In this document: positions 7,157 through 15,489 of the stretch, piece by piece
Position numbering within the stretch: the stretch's first letter is position 1
Layout: every line of letters begins with the position of its first letter
From: Roseivirga thermotolerans
GTDB taxonomy: Bacteria; Bacteroidota; Bacteroidia; Cytophagales; Cyclobacteriaceae
Length of the DNA: 64,000 bases
Assembly: GCF_014653175.1 (NCBI RefSeq)
Contig: NZ_BNAG01000003.1
Span: 496,001-560,000 of the forward strand
Direction: 5' to 3'
Program-made: the position numbers and the translations under genes
Notes under the pieces: model-generated
Seen by the model: the letters and a program-made list of their open reading frames with translations, nothing else
Database searches by the model: none
What the model was told of the DNA's origin: nothing

Positions 7157-7282
7157 GCTGTCTCAAAAGCTACTATTTTCGTCATTCCCAGCTTGACTGG
7201 GAATCTCTTTCGGCCTACAGAGTTAGTTTGGGGAGATTCCCGATCGCTGTCGGGAATGACAGTTAGCTTTTGAGACAGCCTC
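7157..7282. repeat. Interspersed palindromic repeat, copy 1 (about 126 bp)
   Basis: Terminal inverted repeats GCTGTCTCAAAAGCTA and TAGCTTTTGAGACAGC enclose a second inverted pair (GTCATTCCCAGCTTGACTGG and the GTCGGGAATGAC side). Nearly identical copies lie at 17931-18058 and 18365-18492. It lies 34 bp beyond the purL stop and could fold in the transcript as a terminator or stabiliser. No coding capacity. Confidence 0.85.
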
Positions 7283-7315
7283 TTCTTTATATTTTTTTGA
7301 TTTATTGTCTAAAAT

Positions 7316-10300
7316 CTAAACTCTCTCGGCTACCCAATGCTTAGCATTGATAAATGCCTGAATCCATGGGCTTAGCACATCTGCTTTTTGCTCTGCCGGA
7401 TAGTTTGCCCAGTTCCAGGGGAAGATGGAGCGTTCAAAGTGAGGCATAATGGCTAAGTGCCTGCCGTCTTTGCTGGCCAAACCAGCCACATGGTAATCGG
7501 AGCCATTGGGTGAAGCCGGGTAGGCCTCGTAGCTGTATTTAGCAATGACGTGGTATTCATTTTCTGCTTCAGGTAGTTTGAAACGACCTTCACCATGTGC
7601 TACCCAAATGCCCAGCCTTGTTCCGGCCAATGAGCCTAACATCACGGAGTTGTTTTCCGGAATGGTTACGTTTACAAAGCCCGATTCGAATTTGTGGGCT
7701 ATGTTATGGTCCAATTTCGGATGAATTTTGTGCTCAGGATAAAGCAGTCCAAGTTCACCCATCAACTGGCAACCATTGCAGATGCCGAGTGAGATAGTGT
7801 CTTCTCTGGCATAGAAGTTATCGAGAGCAGCTTTGGCCTTTTCGTTATAGAGGAAGGCCCCGGCCCACCCTTTGGCTGAACCTAACACGTCTGAGTTGGA
7901 GAAGCCACCCACAAAGGCAATGAAATTGACATCCGTCAGGTCTTCTCTACCGGCTATAAGATCGGTCATGTGCACATCCTTTACATCGAAGCCGGCCAGG
8001 TGCATGGCATAGGCCATTTCTCTATCGCCATTAACTCCTTTTTCCCGAATGATGGCCGCTTTGATTCCCGTAGACTGCTTTCGGTTGGGGTCTAGCCCCA
8101 AAGCTTCATATTGCCCGCTAAAGCCCTCAGGGAACTTGAACTGAAGAGGCTGTTTTTTATAGTTTTCAAATCGGGCTTTGGCCAACTCCTTACCCGATTG
8201 TTTCTGGTCTAGAAGGTAAGAGGTTTTGTACCAGGTGTCTCTCAGCGATTCAATATCGAACAAATAGCTTTGAGTATTGCTTTGGATAGACAGAATTGGT
8301 TCCCCAATTGGTGCCCCCAACTCATAGTTCATAGTTCCAAGTGCAGTAAGGTTTCCTACAACCTCACCCAAGTGTTCATTGGCTATTTGAAGTACCAAGG
8401 CAGGTTTTTCGGAGAAGAAGATGGAAATATCGTCTGCTCCGGAGAAGGCCTTCAAGTTGGCAGAAATACCAAGGTCTACCTGAGAGAAAGTCATTTCTAA
8501 TAGGGCGGTAATCAGACCTCCGGCAGACACATCGTGTCCGGCCAGTACTTTTCCTTCTTTGATGAGCTGCTGCACATAGTTGAATGTTGCCGCAAAGTTG
8601 GAAGCACTCTTAATGGTTGGTGCTGCAGTTCCTATTTTTCCAACTACCTGGGCAAAAGAGGAGCCACCAAGTTTAAAGCCATCGCCCGACATATCTACAT
8701 AAAGCAATGTAGATTCAAAATTGGGCTGAAGTACTGGCTCTACTACTTGCTTGAGATCGCTTACCTCACCAACAGCCGATACAATGACTGTTCCGGGAGC
8801 ATAGACTACATCGTCTTTATATTTTTGGGTCATGGACATGGAGTCTTTTCCGGTAGGCACGTTAATGCCCAGCTCGCAAACAAAATCGGAAAGACCTTTT
8901 ACCCCGGCATACAGGCGTGCGTTTTCTCCTTCATTTTTTGCCGGCCACATCCAGTTAGCGGAAAGGGAAATGCCTTTGATGCCTTCTGAAATAGGTGCGA
9001 AAATAATATTGGTAAGCGCCTCGGCTACCGAGAGTTGAGAACCCGCCACCGGATCGATGAGAGCAGAAACGGGCGCATGACCAATGGAGGTGGCTATACC
9101 TTTTTCTCCTCTGTAGTCCATGGCCATAACTCCCACATTGTTGAGTGGCAATTGAATGGGGCCTGCCGTTTGTTGTTTGGCTACGCGCCCTGTAACACAA
9201 CGGTCTACTTTGTTGGTGAGCCAGTCTTTACAGGCCACGGCTTCCAATTGCAATACCGCATTGAGGTAGTCTTGAAGCTTCTTTATATCATAAGTAACCT
9301 CAGCAAAGTTGGCCGGAACCGACTTGTCTTCCAGAATGGTCTTTGGAGAGGAGCCGAACATGTGGGCCAGGTCCCAGTTGATGGGGTGCTCATTGGTTTC
9401 TTTGTTTTCGAACTTGAATTTATGATCTCCTGTAATGTCTCCTACCACATAAATAGGGGCTCTTTCTCTTTCGGCTACTTTTTTGAGGTAGTCAATGTCT
9501 TGTTGCTTCATTACCAGCCCCATTCTTTCCTGAGATTCATTGCCAATGATCTCCTTGTCAGATAGGGTAGGGTCTCCCACAGGTAATTTCTTTACGTCAA
9601 TTACTCCTCCGGTTTCTTCTACCAGTTCGGAAAGGCAGTTGAGGTGGCCACCGGCACCATGATCGTGAATGGAAACGATTGGGTTCTTATCCATTTCGGC
9701 CATGGCTCTAACGGCATTGTAAACCCTCTTTTGCATTTCCGGATTAGAACGCTGAATGGCGTTTAGTTCTATGCCTGAGGCAAACTCTCCGGTATCGACA
9801 GAAGAAACGGCTCCACCTCCCATTCCAATGCGGTAGTTGTCGCCACCCATCACCACAATTTTATCACCTACCTCAGGGGTATCTTTCAGAGCGTCTTCTT
9901 TCTTTCCATAGCCAATACCTCCGGCCAACATAATGACCTTATCAAAGCCATGTTTTTTGCCGTTTTCCTGATGCTCAAAGGTGAGTACCGATCCGGCTAT
10001 TAGAGGCTGACCAAACTTGTTGCCGAAATCGGAAGCACCGTTAGAGGCCTTGATGAGGATATCCATTGGAGTCTGATAGAGCCACTTTCGCTCCGGCATG
10101 TTGGCTTCCCAGGCTCGTCCTTCCTCCAGTCGGGAGTAAGAAGTCATATACACGGCTGTTCCAGCCAGTGGCATGGAGCCTTTGCCTCCGGCCATGCGGT
10201 CTCTTATTTCTCCGCCAGAGCCTGTAGCTGCACCATTAAAAGGTTCAACAGTTGTTGGGAAGTTATGCGTTTCGGCCTTTAGCGAAATTACCGAGTTAAA

Positions 10301-11011
10301 GTCTTTGGTTTCAAACCAGTCGGCCTTGTCTTGTGTTTTTTGAGCAAACTGCTCTACCACAGGGCCTTCTATAAAGGCCACGTTGTCTTTGTAGGCCGAG
10401 ACTAGCTTGTTGGGGTTTTGCTCAGATGTTTTCTTGATGAGTTTAAAGAGCGAGGTAGGCATTTCCTGCCCATCGATTATAAAGACTCCATTGAATATTT
10501 TGTGTCGGCAGTGTTCGGAGTTTACCTGAGAGAAGCCAAACACTTCGCCATCGGTTAGTTTGCGACCCAACTGCCGGCTCACATCGTTTAGGTAGTCAAT
10601 TTCCTCATCGCTGAGCGCCAAACCCTCTTTTTGATTGTAGGTAGCAATGTCATCGATATAACGTACCGGTTCGGGTTCAATGTCTATGGTAAAAAGCGAC
10701 TGATCCAGCGAGGTGTATAGTACCTGCAACATGGGGTCGAAGGCTACGTTGGCCGACTCTACCTGCTCGAATTCTTCGATACGGGAAACTCCTGAAATAC
10801 CCATGTTTTGGGTAATTTCTACCGCATTGGTGCTCCACGGGGTAATCATTTCCTTGCGTGGCCCCACGTAGTATCCTTTTAATTCGGTGGCTTCTATTGT
10901 TTTGGCATTGCCAAAAAGCCAGAGGAGTTTAGGAAGGTCTTGTGGTGAGAGTGTTTCAGAAAGGCCTACAGCATAGATTTTGCCTTGTCCGGCATCAAAA
11001 AACTGAATCAT
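7316..11011 (-). CDS. purL: Phosphoribosylformylglycinamidine synthase (large, one-chain form)
   Basis: A 1,231-residue enzyme of purine synthesis that turns FGAR, ATP and glutamine into FGAM (fourth step). Order seen: N-terminal PurS-like part, FGAM synthase linker with GEVFGFSQVNSEHCRHKIF (about 160-180), two AIRS-type ATP-binding halves (KAETHNFPTTVEPFNGAATG; GGGAVSSVDTG; GHDVSAGGL), and a C-terminal glutamine amidotransferase with nucleophile Cys in LGICNGCQLMG and the late His/Glu in MPHFERS. The length fits the fused large form of proteobacteria and Bacteroidota, so separate purS and purQ are not needed. It stands alone. A TAATTTTG box on the minus strand at 11046-11053 is a plausible -7 promoter element. 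Confidence 0.97.
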   Translation of the reverse strand: MIQFFDAGQGKIYAVGLSETLSPQDLPKLLWLFGNAKTIEATELKGYYVGPRKEMITPWSTNAVEITQNMGISGVSRIEEFEQVESANVAFDPMLQVLYTSLDQSLFTIDIEPEPVRYIDDIATYNQKEGLALSDEEIDYLNDVSRQLGRKLTDGEVFGFSQVNSEHCRHKIFNGVFIIDGQEMPTSLFKLIKKTSEQNPNKLVSAYKDNVAFIEGPVVEQFAQKTQDKADWFETKDFNSVISLKAETHNFPTTVEPFNGAATGSGGEIRDRMAGGKGSMPLAGTAVYMTSYSRLEEGRAWEANMPERKWLYQTPMDILIKASNGASDFGNKFGQPLIAGSVLTFEHQENGKKHGFDKVIMLAGGIGYGKKEDALKDTPEVGDKIVVMGGDNYRIGMGGGAVSSVDTGEFASGIELNAIQRSNPEMQKRVYNAVRAMAEMDKNPIVSIHDHGAGGHLNCLSELVEETGGVIDVKKLPVGDPTLSDKEIIGNESQERMGLVMKQQDIDYLKKVAERERAPIYVVGDITGDHKFKFENKETNEHPINWDLAHMFGSSPKTILEDKSVPANFAEVTYDIKKLQDYLNAVLQLEAVACKDWLTNKVDRCVTGRVAKQQTAGPIQLPLNNVGVMAMDYRGEKGIATSIGHAPVSALIDPVAGSQLSVAEALTNIIFAPISEGIKGISLSANWMWPAKNEGENARLYAGVKGLSDFVCELGINVPTGKDSMSMTQKYKDDVVYAPGTVIVSAVGEVSDLKQVVEPVLQPNFESTLLYVDMSGDGFKLGGSSFAQVVGKIGTAAPTIKSASNFAATFNYVQQLIKEGKVLAGHDVSAGGLITALLEMTFSQVDLGISANLKAFSGADDISIFFSEKPALVLQIANEHLGEVVGNLTALGTMNYELGAPIGEPILSIQSNTQSYLFDIESLRDTWYKTSYLLDQKQSGKELAKARFENYKKQPLQFKFPEGFSGQYEALGLDPNRKQSTGIKAAIIREKGVNGDREMAYAMHLAGFDVKDVHMTDLIAGREDLTDVNFIAFVGGFSNSDVLGSAKGWAGAFLYNEKAKAALDNFYAREDTISLGICNGCQLMGELGLLYPEHKIHPKLDHNIAHKFESGFVNVTIPENNSVMLGSLAGTRLGIWVAHGEGRFKLPEAENEYHVIAKYSYEAYPASPNGSDYHVAGLASKDGRHLAIMPHFERSIFPWNWANYPAEQKADVLSPWIQAFINAKHWVAERV

Positions 11012-11045
11012 TAGATCGATTGCGTTTGGGTACGAATTACCCGCG

Positions 11046-11053
11046 CAAAATTA
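11046..11053 (-). promoter_or_regulatory. Candidate purL promoter -7 box
   Basis: Minus-strand TAATTTTG matches the Bacteroidota -7 consensus TAnnTTTG and would start transcription about 30 bases before the purL ATG. I see no good -33 TTTG at the right spacing, so this is tentative. Confidence 0.35.
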
Positions 11054-11159
11054 GAAAAAGATTTGGGTTTAAGAACTATAAAACCGGTGGTCAACCTTTG
11101 GTTTTGCATAGAAAGGTGTTTAAAAATACTTGTACGCCATTAATGGGTGACGGGTGAAA

Positions 11160-11475
11160 ATACCTGTTCTTCTTTTGGGGTATTCTCTACCTGTTTTTTC
11201 ACTCACCAAAGGCAGAGTTTTGTCTGGCAATCAACATATGTCAGCAGAAGCCAAATTCCTGCAATACGAGTTAGCAGGGGCTTTTAAAAACGGTGTGGGT
11301 GTGATTAGATGTTTAGGTGAATTTTTCTGAATCAGACTCAATCATTGCCACTATTTTTTGCAATGACCAGCCAGCAGGGGTTATCGCCAGAGTTTCATAA
11401 TTGTTTTGAGGTATGCAATGCCTCAGACAAGGACCGGACTTTGAAGGTGGCCCCTGTCTTTTTTTAAAAGGAGAG
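11160..11475 (+). ncRNA. Possible structured small RNA ending in a terminator
   Basis: The purL to 11813 gap is about 800 bp with no credible gene, but 11250-11470 contains a chain of hairpins: CCTGC/GCAGG with flanking AAG/CTT (about 11260-11290), TCATTGC/GCAATGA (about 11341-11365), TGAGG/CCTCA (about 11410-11428), then AGACAAGGACC/GGCCCCTGTCT followed by seven T (about 11426-11466), a good rho-independent terminator on the plus strand. That pattern fits a free-standing small RNA. I could not match it to a known family, and the 5' end is unknown. Confidence 0.3.
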
Positions 11476-11689
11476 AAGATACGTAAAAATACGTGTTTAA
11501 TCTTTCGGGTATTTCATCGCTTTTGATCCCTGCCTACTTCCCTCAAATTTGTATCAACAGTCAATTATTAGTCTTCTTTGGTGACTATGGAGATTTCTCT
11601 CTTCAATTATAAACACATGCCATTAAACACGCACGCTTAGGTTATTCTCTTAGACTAGCCGACACTGTTGAGAGAAATAAAAGCCCTGC

Positions 11690-11709
11690 TTCTAAAGAGC
11701 AGGGCTTTA
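11690..11709. terminator. Bidirectional-looking hairpin terminator
   Basis: AAGCCCTGCT and AGCAGGGCTT form a perfect 10-bp stem with a short loop (TCTAAAG), flanked by A/T tracts on both sides. It isolates the 11813 operon from the upstream non-coding region. Confidence 0.65.
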
Positions 11710-11812
11710 CCATAGAAATGATGTAGGTTTCAATAAAGAAGGCAATATATTTAGGCGGTTAATGTACAGTAGACTCACTCAGTTTTTTAAATGACACTTA
11801 AACTATCAGATC

Positions 11813-12538
11813 ATGAAAAGAATATCTAAAGAAGCCGCCCAAAGGTTACAAGTGGGTTGGCAGCAGTTACGACAGGAGTCTATTATCTCCTCTTTTGAGG
11901 TGTTTTCCGAAGACGATGGAGAGTTTAATCGCATTACCGCCCGAGACTTTGGTCAAATTTCTAAGGAGTTTTTAGATCAATTGATGAGCCTCGATTTGGA
12001 AAGCTCTTCAGATGGTCTTTGTCTTTGCCTGGGGGTGGAAGATGATAAAGTTCAGGTGATTTGGGAAATGAGGATCAATGGCGAAAAGACATACTATCAG
12101 GGAGATGGAGATCATTTTCTGACCTACATTACTCCCAATACTACACCTACTATTCCTCGCCTGGGAGAGTCGGTTAATTATAAAAATGAGGTTTGCGCCA
12201 ACTGGGCACACATTCCTTACTTCGAAATGAATGCTATCTTCTTCGTTAATCTACAAGACAAGGACAAGAGAAGCGATCTGTTTCTTGGCAGACCAAGAAG
12301 GGTTCTGAAGTTTGTGATTCCCGTAGACGATATTCTGGTGATGCGTGAGGTTTGTACGGCTGGTAAGAGTCTTCTGGTTCACTATGGTGTGAATTACGGT
12401 GACGCGGCCAGGCAAATGATTCCTTTTGTGCCTCTCGTTCAAATTTATACACCTAATAAGAATGGGTTCCTGCAAGATGACCCCGAAGCCACATACTTGG
12501 ATTTTGTAGGGCCTTGTCCTCCTAATTGTCCGGATTAA
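11813..12538 (+). CDS. Conserved-looking protein of unknown function
   Basis: A 241-residue soluble protein with no signal peptide or membrane segment. It has an N-terminal helix (about 1-25), a middle part rich in acidic and aromatic residues, an HIPYFEMNAIFFVN segment near 130 and an unusual C-terminal end with two cysteines (CPPNC, residues 236-240). I do not recognise the family. It is first in a likely operon with a seven-helix membrane protein (30 bp on), a histidine kinase and a response regulator, so it may be linked to that signalling pathway or be an unrelated upstream neighbour. The start ATG is preceded by a gene-free stretch with a terminator, so its promoter should lie in 11710-11812. 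Confidence 0.75.
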   Translation: MKRISKEAAQRLQVGWQQLRQESIISSFEVFSEDDGEFNRITARDFGQISKEFLDQLMSLDLESSSDGLCLCLGVEDDKVQVIWEMRINGEKTYYQGDGDHFLTYITPNTTPTIPRLGESVNYKNEVCANWAHIPYFEMNAIFFVNLQDKDKRSDLFLGRPRRVLKFVIPVDDILVMREVCTAGKSLLVHYGVNYGDAARQMIPFVPLVQIYTPNKNGFLQDDPEATYLDFVGPCPPNCPD

Positions 12539-12567
12539 TTTTCTAAGTCTTTATTGCAACATAGGAA

Positions 12568-13227
12568 ATGAGTGAGATTTTTAATGAGTCTACCCTTGAT
12601 GTAATTGTAAGAGCTTACGCATGGTATTTATTTGCACCGGTAATACTGGGTTTGGTCTATAGAAATAGGCTCAACAGAACTCAGAAAATTATTTTCTATG
12701 TTGCTATTCTCAGCGCACTAAACTATTGGCTTGGCTACTTTATTGCCAAGATGTTCAAGAACAATTTGTGGGTGTACCATCTCTATGTGCCACTGCTGTT
12801 CTATTTCACCTGGAAAATTTACTCGCAAGAGCTCAAAAGCTTATTTTCTGTCACTTTTTTCAGAGTGATTTTAGTCATTGCCATAGGCTTTTTTGTGGTT
12901 AATACTGTGTTCTGGCAGCCGCTTGAACAACTGCCCACATACGCTATTTTCTCCATGTGTATGGTCTTTATTATATGGTGTGTGTCGTACTATTACTCTT
13001 TGCTTAAACAAACTCAATACAGGTCGCTGGAAAGGGAGCCTCTTTTTTGGTTCAATACCGGAGTGTTATTGTATTACTCCAGTACAATACTGCTCTTTCT
13101 TCTTGTTTTCAATATTTTGAAGGCGAATACTGAAGCAAATTTTATAGCTTCCATTATGAATGCTCTTTTTAACCTCGTTTTGGTAACGGCCTACTTGATA
13201 TCATTATGGGTGAGACCTCCTCAATAA
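12568..13227 (+). CDS. Seven-helix membrane protein upstream of a histidine kinase
   Basis: A 219-residue integral membrane protein with seven predicted helices (about residues 15-35, 38-58, 66-86, 95-118, 124-146, 153-180, 188-212) joined by short loops. No known family or catalytic motif is apparent. Its end overlaps the start of the kinase gene by 22 bases (13206-13227). The kinase has only one membrane helix, so this protein is a good candidate for its sensory partner or membrane input module. That role is inferred from coupling alone. Confidence 0.78.
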   Translation: MSEIFNESTLDVIVRAYAWYLFAPVILGLVYRNRLNRTQKIIFYVAILSALNYWLGYFIAKMFKNNLWVYHLYVPLLFYFTWKIYSQELKSLFSVTFFRVILVIAIGFFVVNTVFWQPLEQLPTYAIFSMCMVFIIWCVSYYYSLLKQTQYRSLEREPLFWFNTGVLLYYSSTILLFLLVFNILKANTEANFIASIMNALFNLVLVTAYLISLWVRPPQ

Positions 13228-13991
13228 GTGCTGAGCAACTTCTCATTGGTTCAATGCTCGGCATGTTCTTATTGTCTTTGAGTATTGTCATTTTCTTTGT
13301 GGTATACCAGAGAAGATTACTCAGGCAGCAACAATTGCATCAAAGAAAGGAGGCCGACTATCAACAGCAACTGCTCAGGGCCAACTTTCAGAGTCAGGAG
13401 AAAGAAAGGAACCGCATTGGCAAAGACTTGCACGATGAGGTTGGAGCACTGCTCACAACTACTAAACTCTATTTTCAACACCTTGATCAGGCTAATCCGC
13501 CCGAGCGCTTCAATGAAGTAAAGAATAAGGCCTTCAGTCTGTTGGAAGAGAGCATGAGCACCGTAAGAAGGGTTTCACATGACCTTAGACCGGTGGTTCT
13601 GGAGCGTCTCGGATTGATCGAAGCCATTGCCAATGTGGTGGATAAAATAAACGAAAGCGATCAGGTTTATGTAAGCTTTCACCATGCCGTATCGGCCAGT
13701 ATAGACGATGAGTATGCACTCAATTGGTATCGAATTGTTCAGGAGCTGATAAACAACACCCTAAAACATGCCGAGGCTTCTAATATTCGGATAGAGTTGG
13801 TAACGGAAAAGGATCAGTTGATTTTGAACTACAGCGATGATGGTAAAGGGCTGGGAGCGGAAAGCGACACGGCCAACGGATTGGGTATTCAGAATATGAG
13901 AAGCCGGTTGAGTCTTATGCAAGGAGAACTGGAAATGAAAGAAAGTGAGCCTGGTTTTCAGGTTGTTCTCAAGTCAAAATTAAAACCTTAA
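13206..13991 (+). CDS. NarL/DesK-type sensor histidine kinase (HisKA_3)
   Basis: A 261-residue membrane kinase: one transmembrane helix (about 12-34), a coiled-coil linker (35-65), the dimerisation/phosphoacceptor box ERNRIGKDLHDEVG with His76, and a C-terminal ATPase domain with ELINNTLKHAEA (N box), DDGKGLG (G1) and NGLGIQNM (G2). It should autophosphorylate on His76 and pass phosphate to the regulator encoded four bases downstream. There is no recognisable extracellular sensor domain, so the input may come from the overlapping seven-helix gene. The start is an ATG inside that upstream gene. Confidence 0.92.
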   Translation: MGETSSISAEQLLIGSMLGMFLLSLSIVIFFVVYQRRLLRQQQLHQRKEADYQQQLLRANFQSQEKERNRIGKDLHDEVGALLTTTKLYFQHLDQANPPERFNEVKNKAFSLLEESMSTVRRVSHDLRPVVLERLGLIEAIANVVDKINESDQVYVSFHHAVSASIDDEYALNWYRIVQELINNTLKHAEASNIRIELVTEKDQLILNYSDDGKGLGAESDTANGLGIQNMRSRLSLMQGELEMKESEPGFQVVLKSKLKP

Positions 13992-13995
13992 ACCA

Positions 13996-14643
13996 ATGAT
14001 AAGAGTAGCTATTGCCGATGATCATAAGCTTTTTAGAGAAGGTCTGCGCTTTTTGATGGATCAAATGGATAACCTGGAGGTGGTCTTTGAAGCGTCTAAT
14101 GGTCGAGAGTTGCTAGAAACTATTGCAGAGCACCAAACCGATGTGCTCTTATTGGATCTGGATATGCCAGAAGTAGATGGATTGGAGGCTTTAAAGCAGC
14201 TAAGACCCATTCAGCCTGATTTGGGTATAATTATACTCACCATGCACAGCGATGCCAAAATGGTGGCCTATCTAATGGAGCTTGGGGCCAACAGCTACTT
14301 ATTAAAAGATACCAGCCCGGAGGAATTTCAAAAAGCCATAACCAGTGTGGTTGAGGAAGGATTCTATTTCAATAAAATGGTTTCCCAGGCCATGTTGGGA
14401 GGTTTGAAGGGACAGGTGAAAAAGAAACCAAGTTTGGGCTACAGGGAGAGCCTTACTTCCAGAGAAATAGAGGTGCTGGAATTAATTTGCCAGGAGTATA
14501 CAGCCAAAGAAATAGCCGAAAAACTATTCATTAGTCACCGTACGGTAGAGGGGCATCGCAAGAATCTAATCGATAAGCTTGGGGTAAAGAATACAGCCGG
14601 ATTAATCGTAAAGGCTATCAAAGAAGATTTGGTGCAAGTTTAA
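13996..14643 (+). CDS. NarL/FixJ-family response regulator
   Basis: A 215-residue two-domain transcription factor. The receiver domain (1-120) has the acidic pocket (ADDHK), the phosphoacceptor Asp54 in LLLDLDMPE and a conserved Lys in LLKDTSPEE. The output is a LuxR-type helix-turn-helix (about 150-212) with LTSREIEVLELICQ, TAKEIAEKLFIS and HRTVEGHRKNL. It is the cognate partner of the kinase just upstream and ends the operon. The next gene is convergent, with its stop only four bases away. Target genes are unknown. Confidence 0.94.
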   Translation: MIRVAIADDHKLFREGLRFLMDQMDNLEVVFEASNGRELLETIAEHQTDVLLLDLDMPEVDGLEALKQLRPIQPDLGIIILTMHSDAKMVAYLMELGANSYLLKDTSPEEFQKAITSVVEEGFYFNKMVSQAMLGGLKGQVKKKPSLGYRESLTSREIEVLELICQEYTAKEIAEKLFISHRTVEGHRKNLIDKLGVKNTAGLIVKAIKEDLVQV

Positions 14644-14647
14644 CACA

Positions 14648-15112
14648 TTATAAGGCTTCCCTGCTTTCTGCATGGAGTTGCTTCTCCATAAAAGTACTCA
14701 GAGGGTCGTCTTCGTAGTCGCCAAACTTACCTCGAATGGAATAGCCTAATTTTTCATATAAGGCAATTGCATCTTTAGAGAAAGGGCCTGTTTCAAGACG
14801 TACCGTATGAATATTCTTTTCAATGAGTAGAGTTTCCAGTTGATGGATAATCTTTTGAGCAAGACCTCTTCTTCTTTGCGAAGGGGGAACATAAATTCGC
14901 TTTAACTCGCCATAATCGGCAAAGACTTTGACGGATCCTATGGCCACAATTCGTTCATGCTCTATGGCCCCATAGAAATAGACATTCTCTTGTTGCAAAG
15001 TTTCAATACTGTCCAGATGGCAGCTGCCAGAAGGGTAGAGCCGGCTTTGGTACTCGTCAAGTTCAGCAATCAATGCTTCTGCATCTTTCGGGTTTATTCT
15101 TCTTATTTCCAT
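14648..15112 (-). CDS. GNAT-family N-acetyltransferase
   Basis: A 154-residue acetyltransferase of the GNAT fold. The acetyl-CoA binding motif A is clear (VPPSQRRRGLAQKIIHQLE, with the Q/R-x-x-G-x-A signature, about residues 75-95), followed by motif B with LYEKLGYSIRGKFGDY. The protein fits the YjaB/RimI-like small-molecule or peptide acetyltransferases; the acceptor cannot be read. It is a single gene, convergent with the response regulator. No signal peptide; cytoplasmic. Confidence 0.88.
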   Translation of the reverse strand: MEIRRINPKDAEALIAELDEYQSRLYPSGSCHLDSIETLQQENVYFYGAIEHERIVAIGSVKVFADYGELKRIYVPPSQRRRGLAQKIIHQLETLLIEKNIHTVRLETGPFSKDAIALYEKLGYSIRGKFGDYEDDPLSTFMEKQLHAESREAL

Positions 15113-15489
15113 AGAGAGTCGGGTGTTTGTTCTTAAACTGAACGTGGTGCCAAAAACCTGTTCAAACTAATGTATAAAACTCAATTTTATCTGTTTCAAA
15201 TAAGTTCATTTTCGAAAGATAAACTTTTGATAATCTTGCTGTTGCATAGTCTTTTGGCAGTCCTTTTCGCTTTTATCTTCCGCTCTTGCCTGCAAGAGCT
15301 GTAATAGCAATTTCTAACACTATGCCACTTAATGCTTTACTCCAGACTGGGGTATCGTATTTTTAAATTATTTCCTTACCTTTGCAGTCCGTTTCGGGAG
15401 AGGCGGTCTCGAGTATTCGGGAATGTTCAACAAAAATCCTTCGTTGAGTGCCCTGGGCAGCGAAAGGAGTAATCACAGGGCAGATTATC
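15113..15489 (+). promoter_or_regulatory. rpsA upstream region with -7 box
   Basis: This gap of 377 bp holds no gene. TACCTTTG at 15377-15384 fits the Bacteroidota -7 box TAnnTTTG and would give an rpsA leader of about 100 bases. The leader contains GAGGCGGTCTCGAG and similar short inverted sequences. S1 often represses its own translation in other bacteria; the leader could serve that, but nothing diagnostic is visible. Confidence 0.5.

Noticed and set aside
8534-8989. 151-codon plus-strand frame inside purL
   Set aside because: Antisense shadow of purL, which has clear motifs on the other strand.
15387-15420. Riboswitch in the rpsA leader
   Set aside because: Only short inverted sequences are visible and none matches a known riboswitch core.
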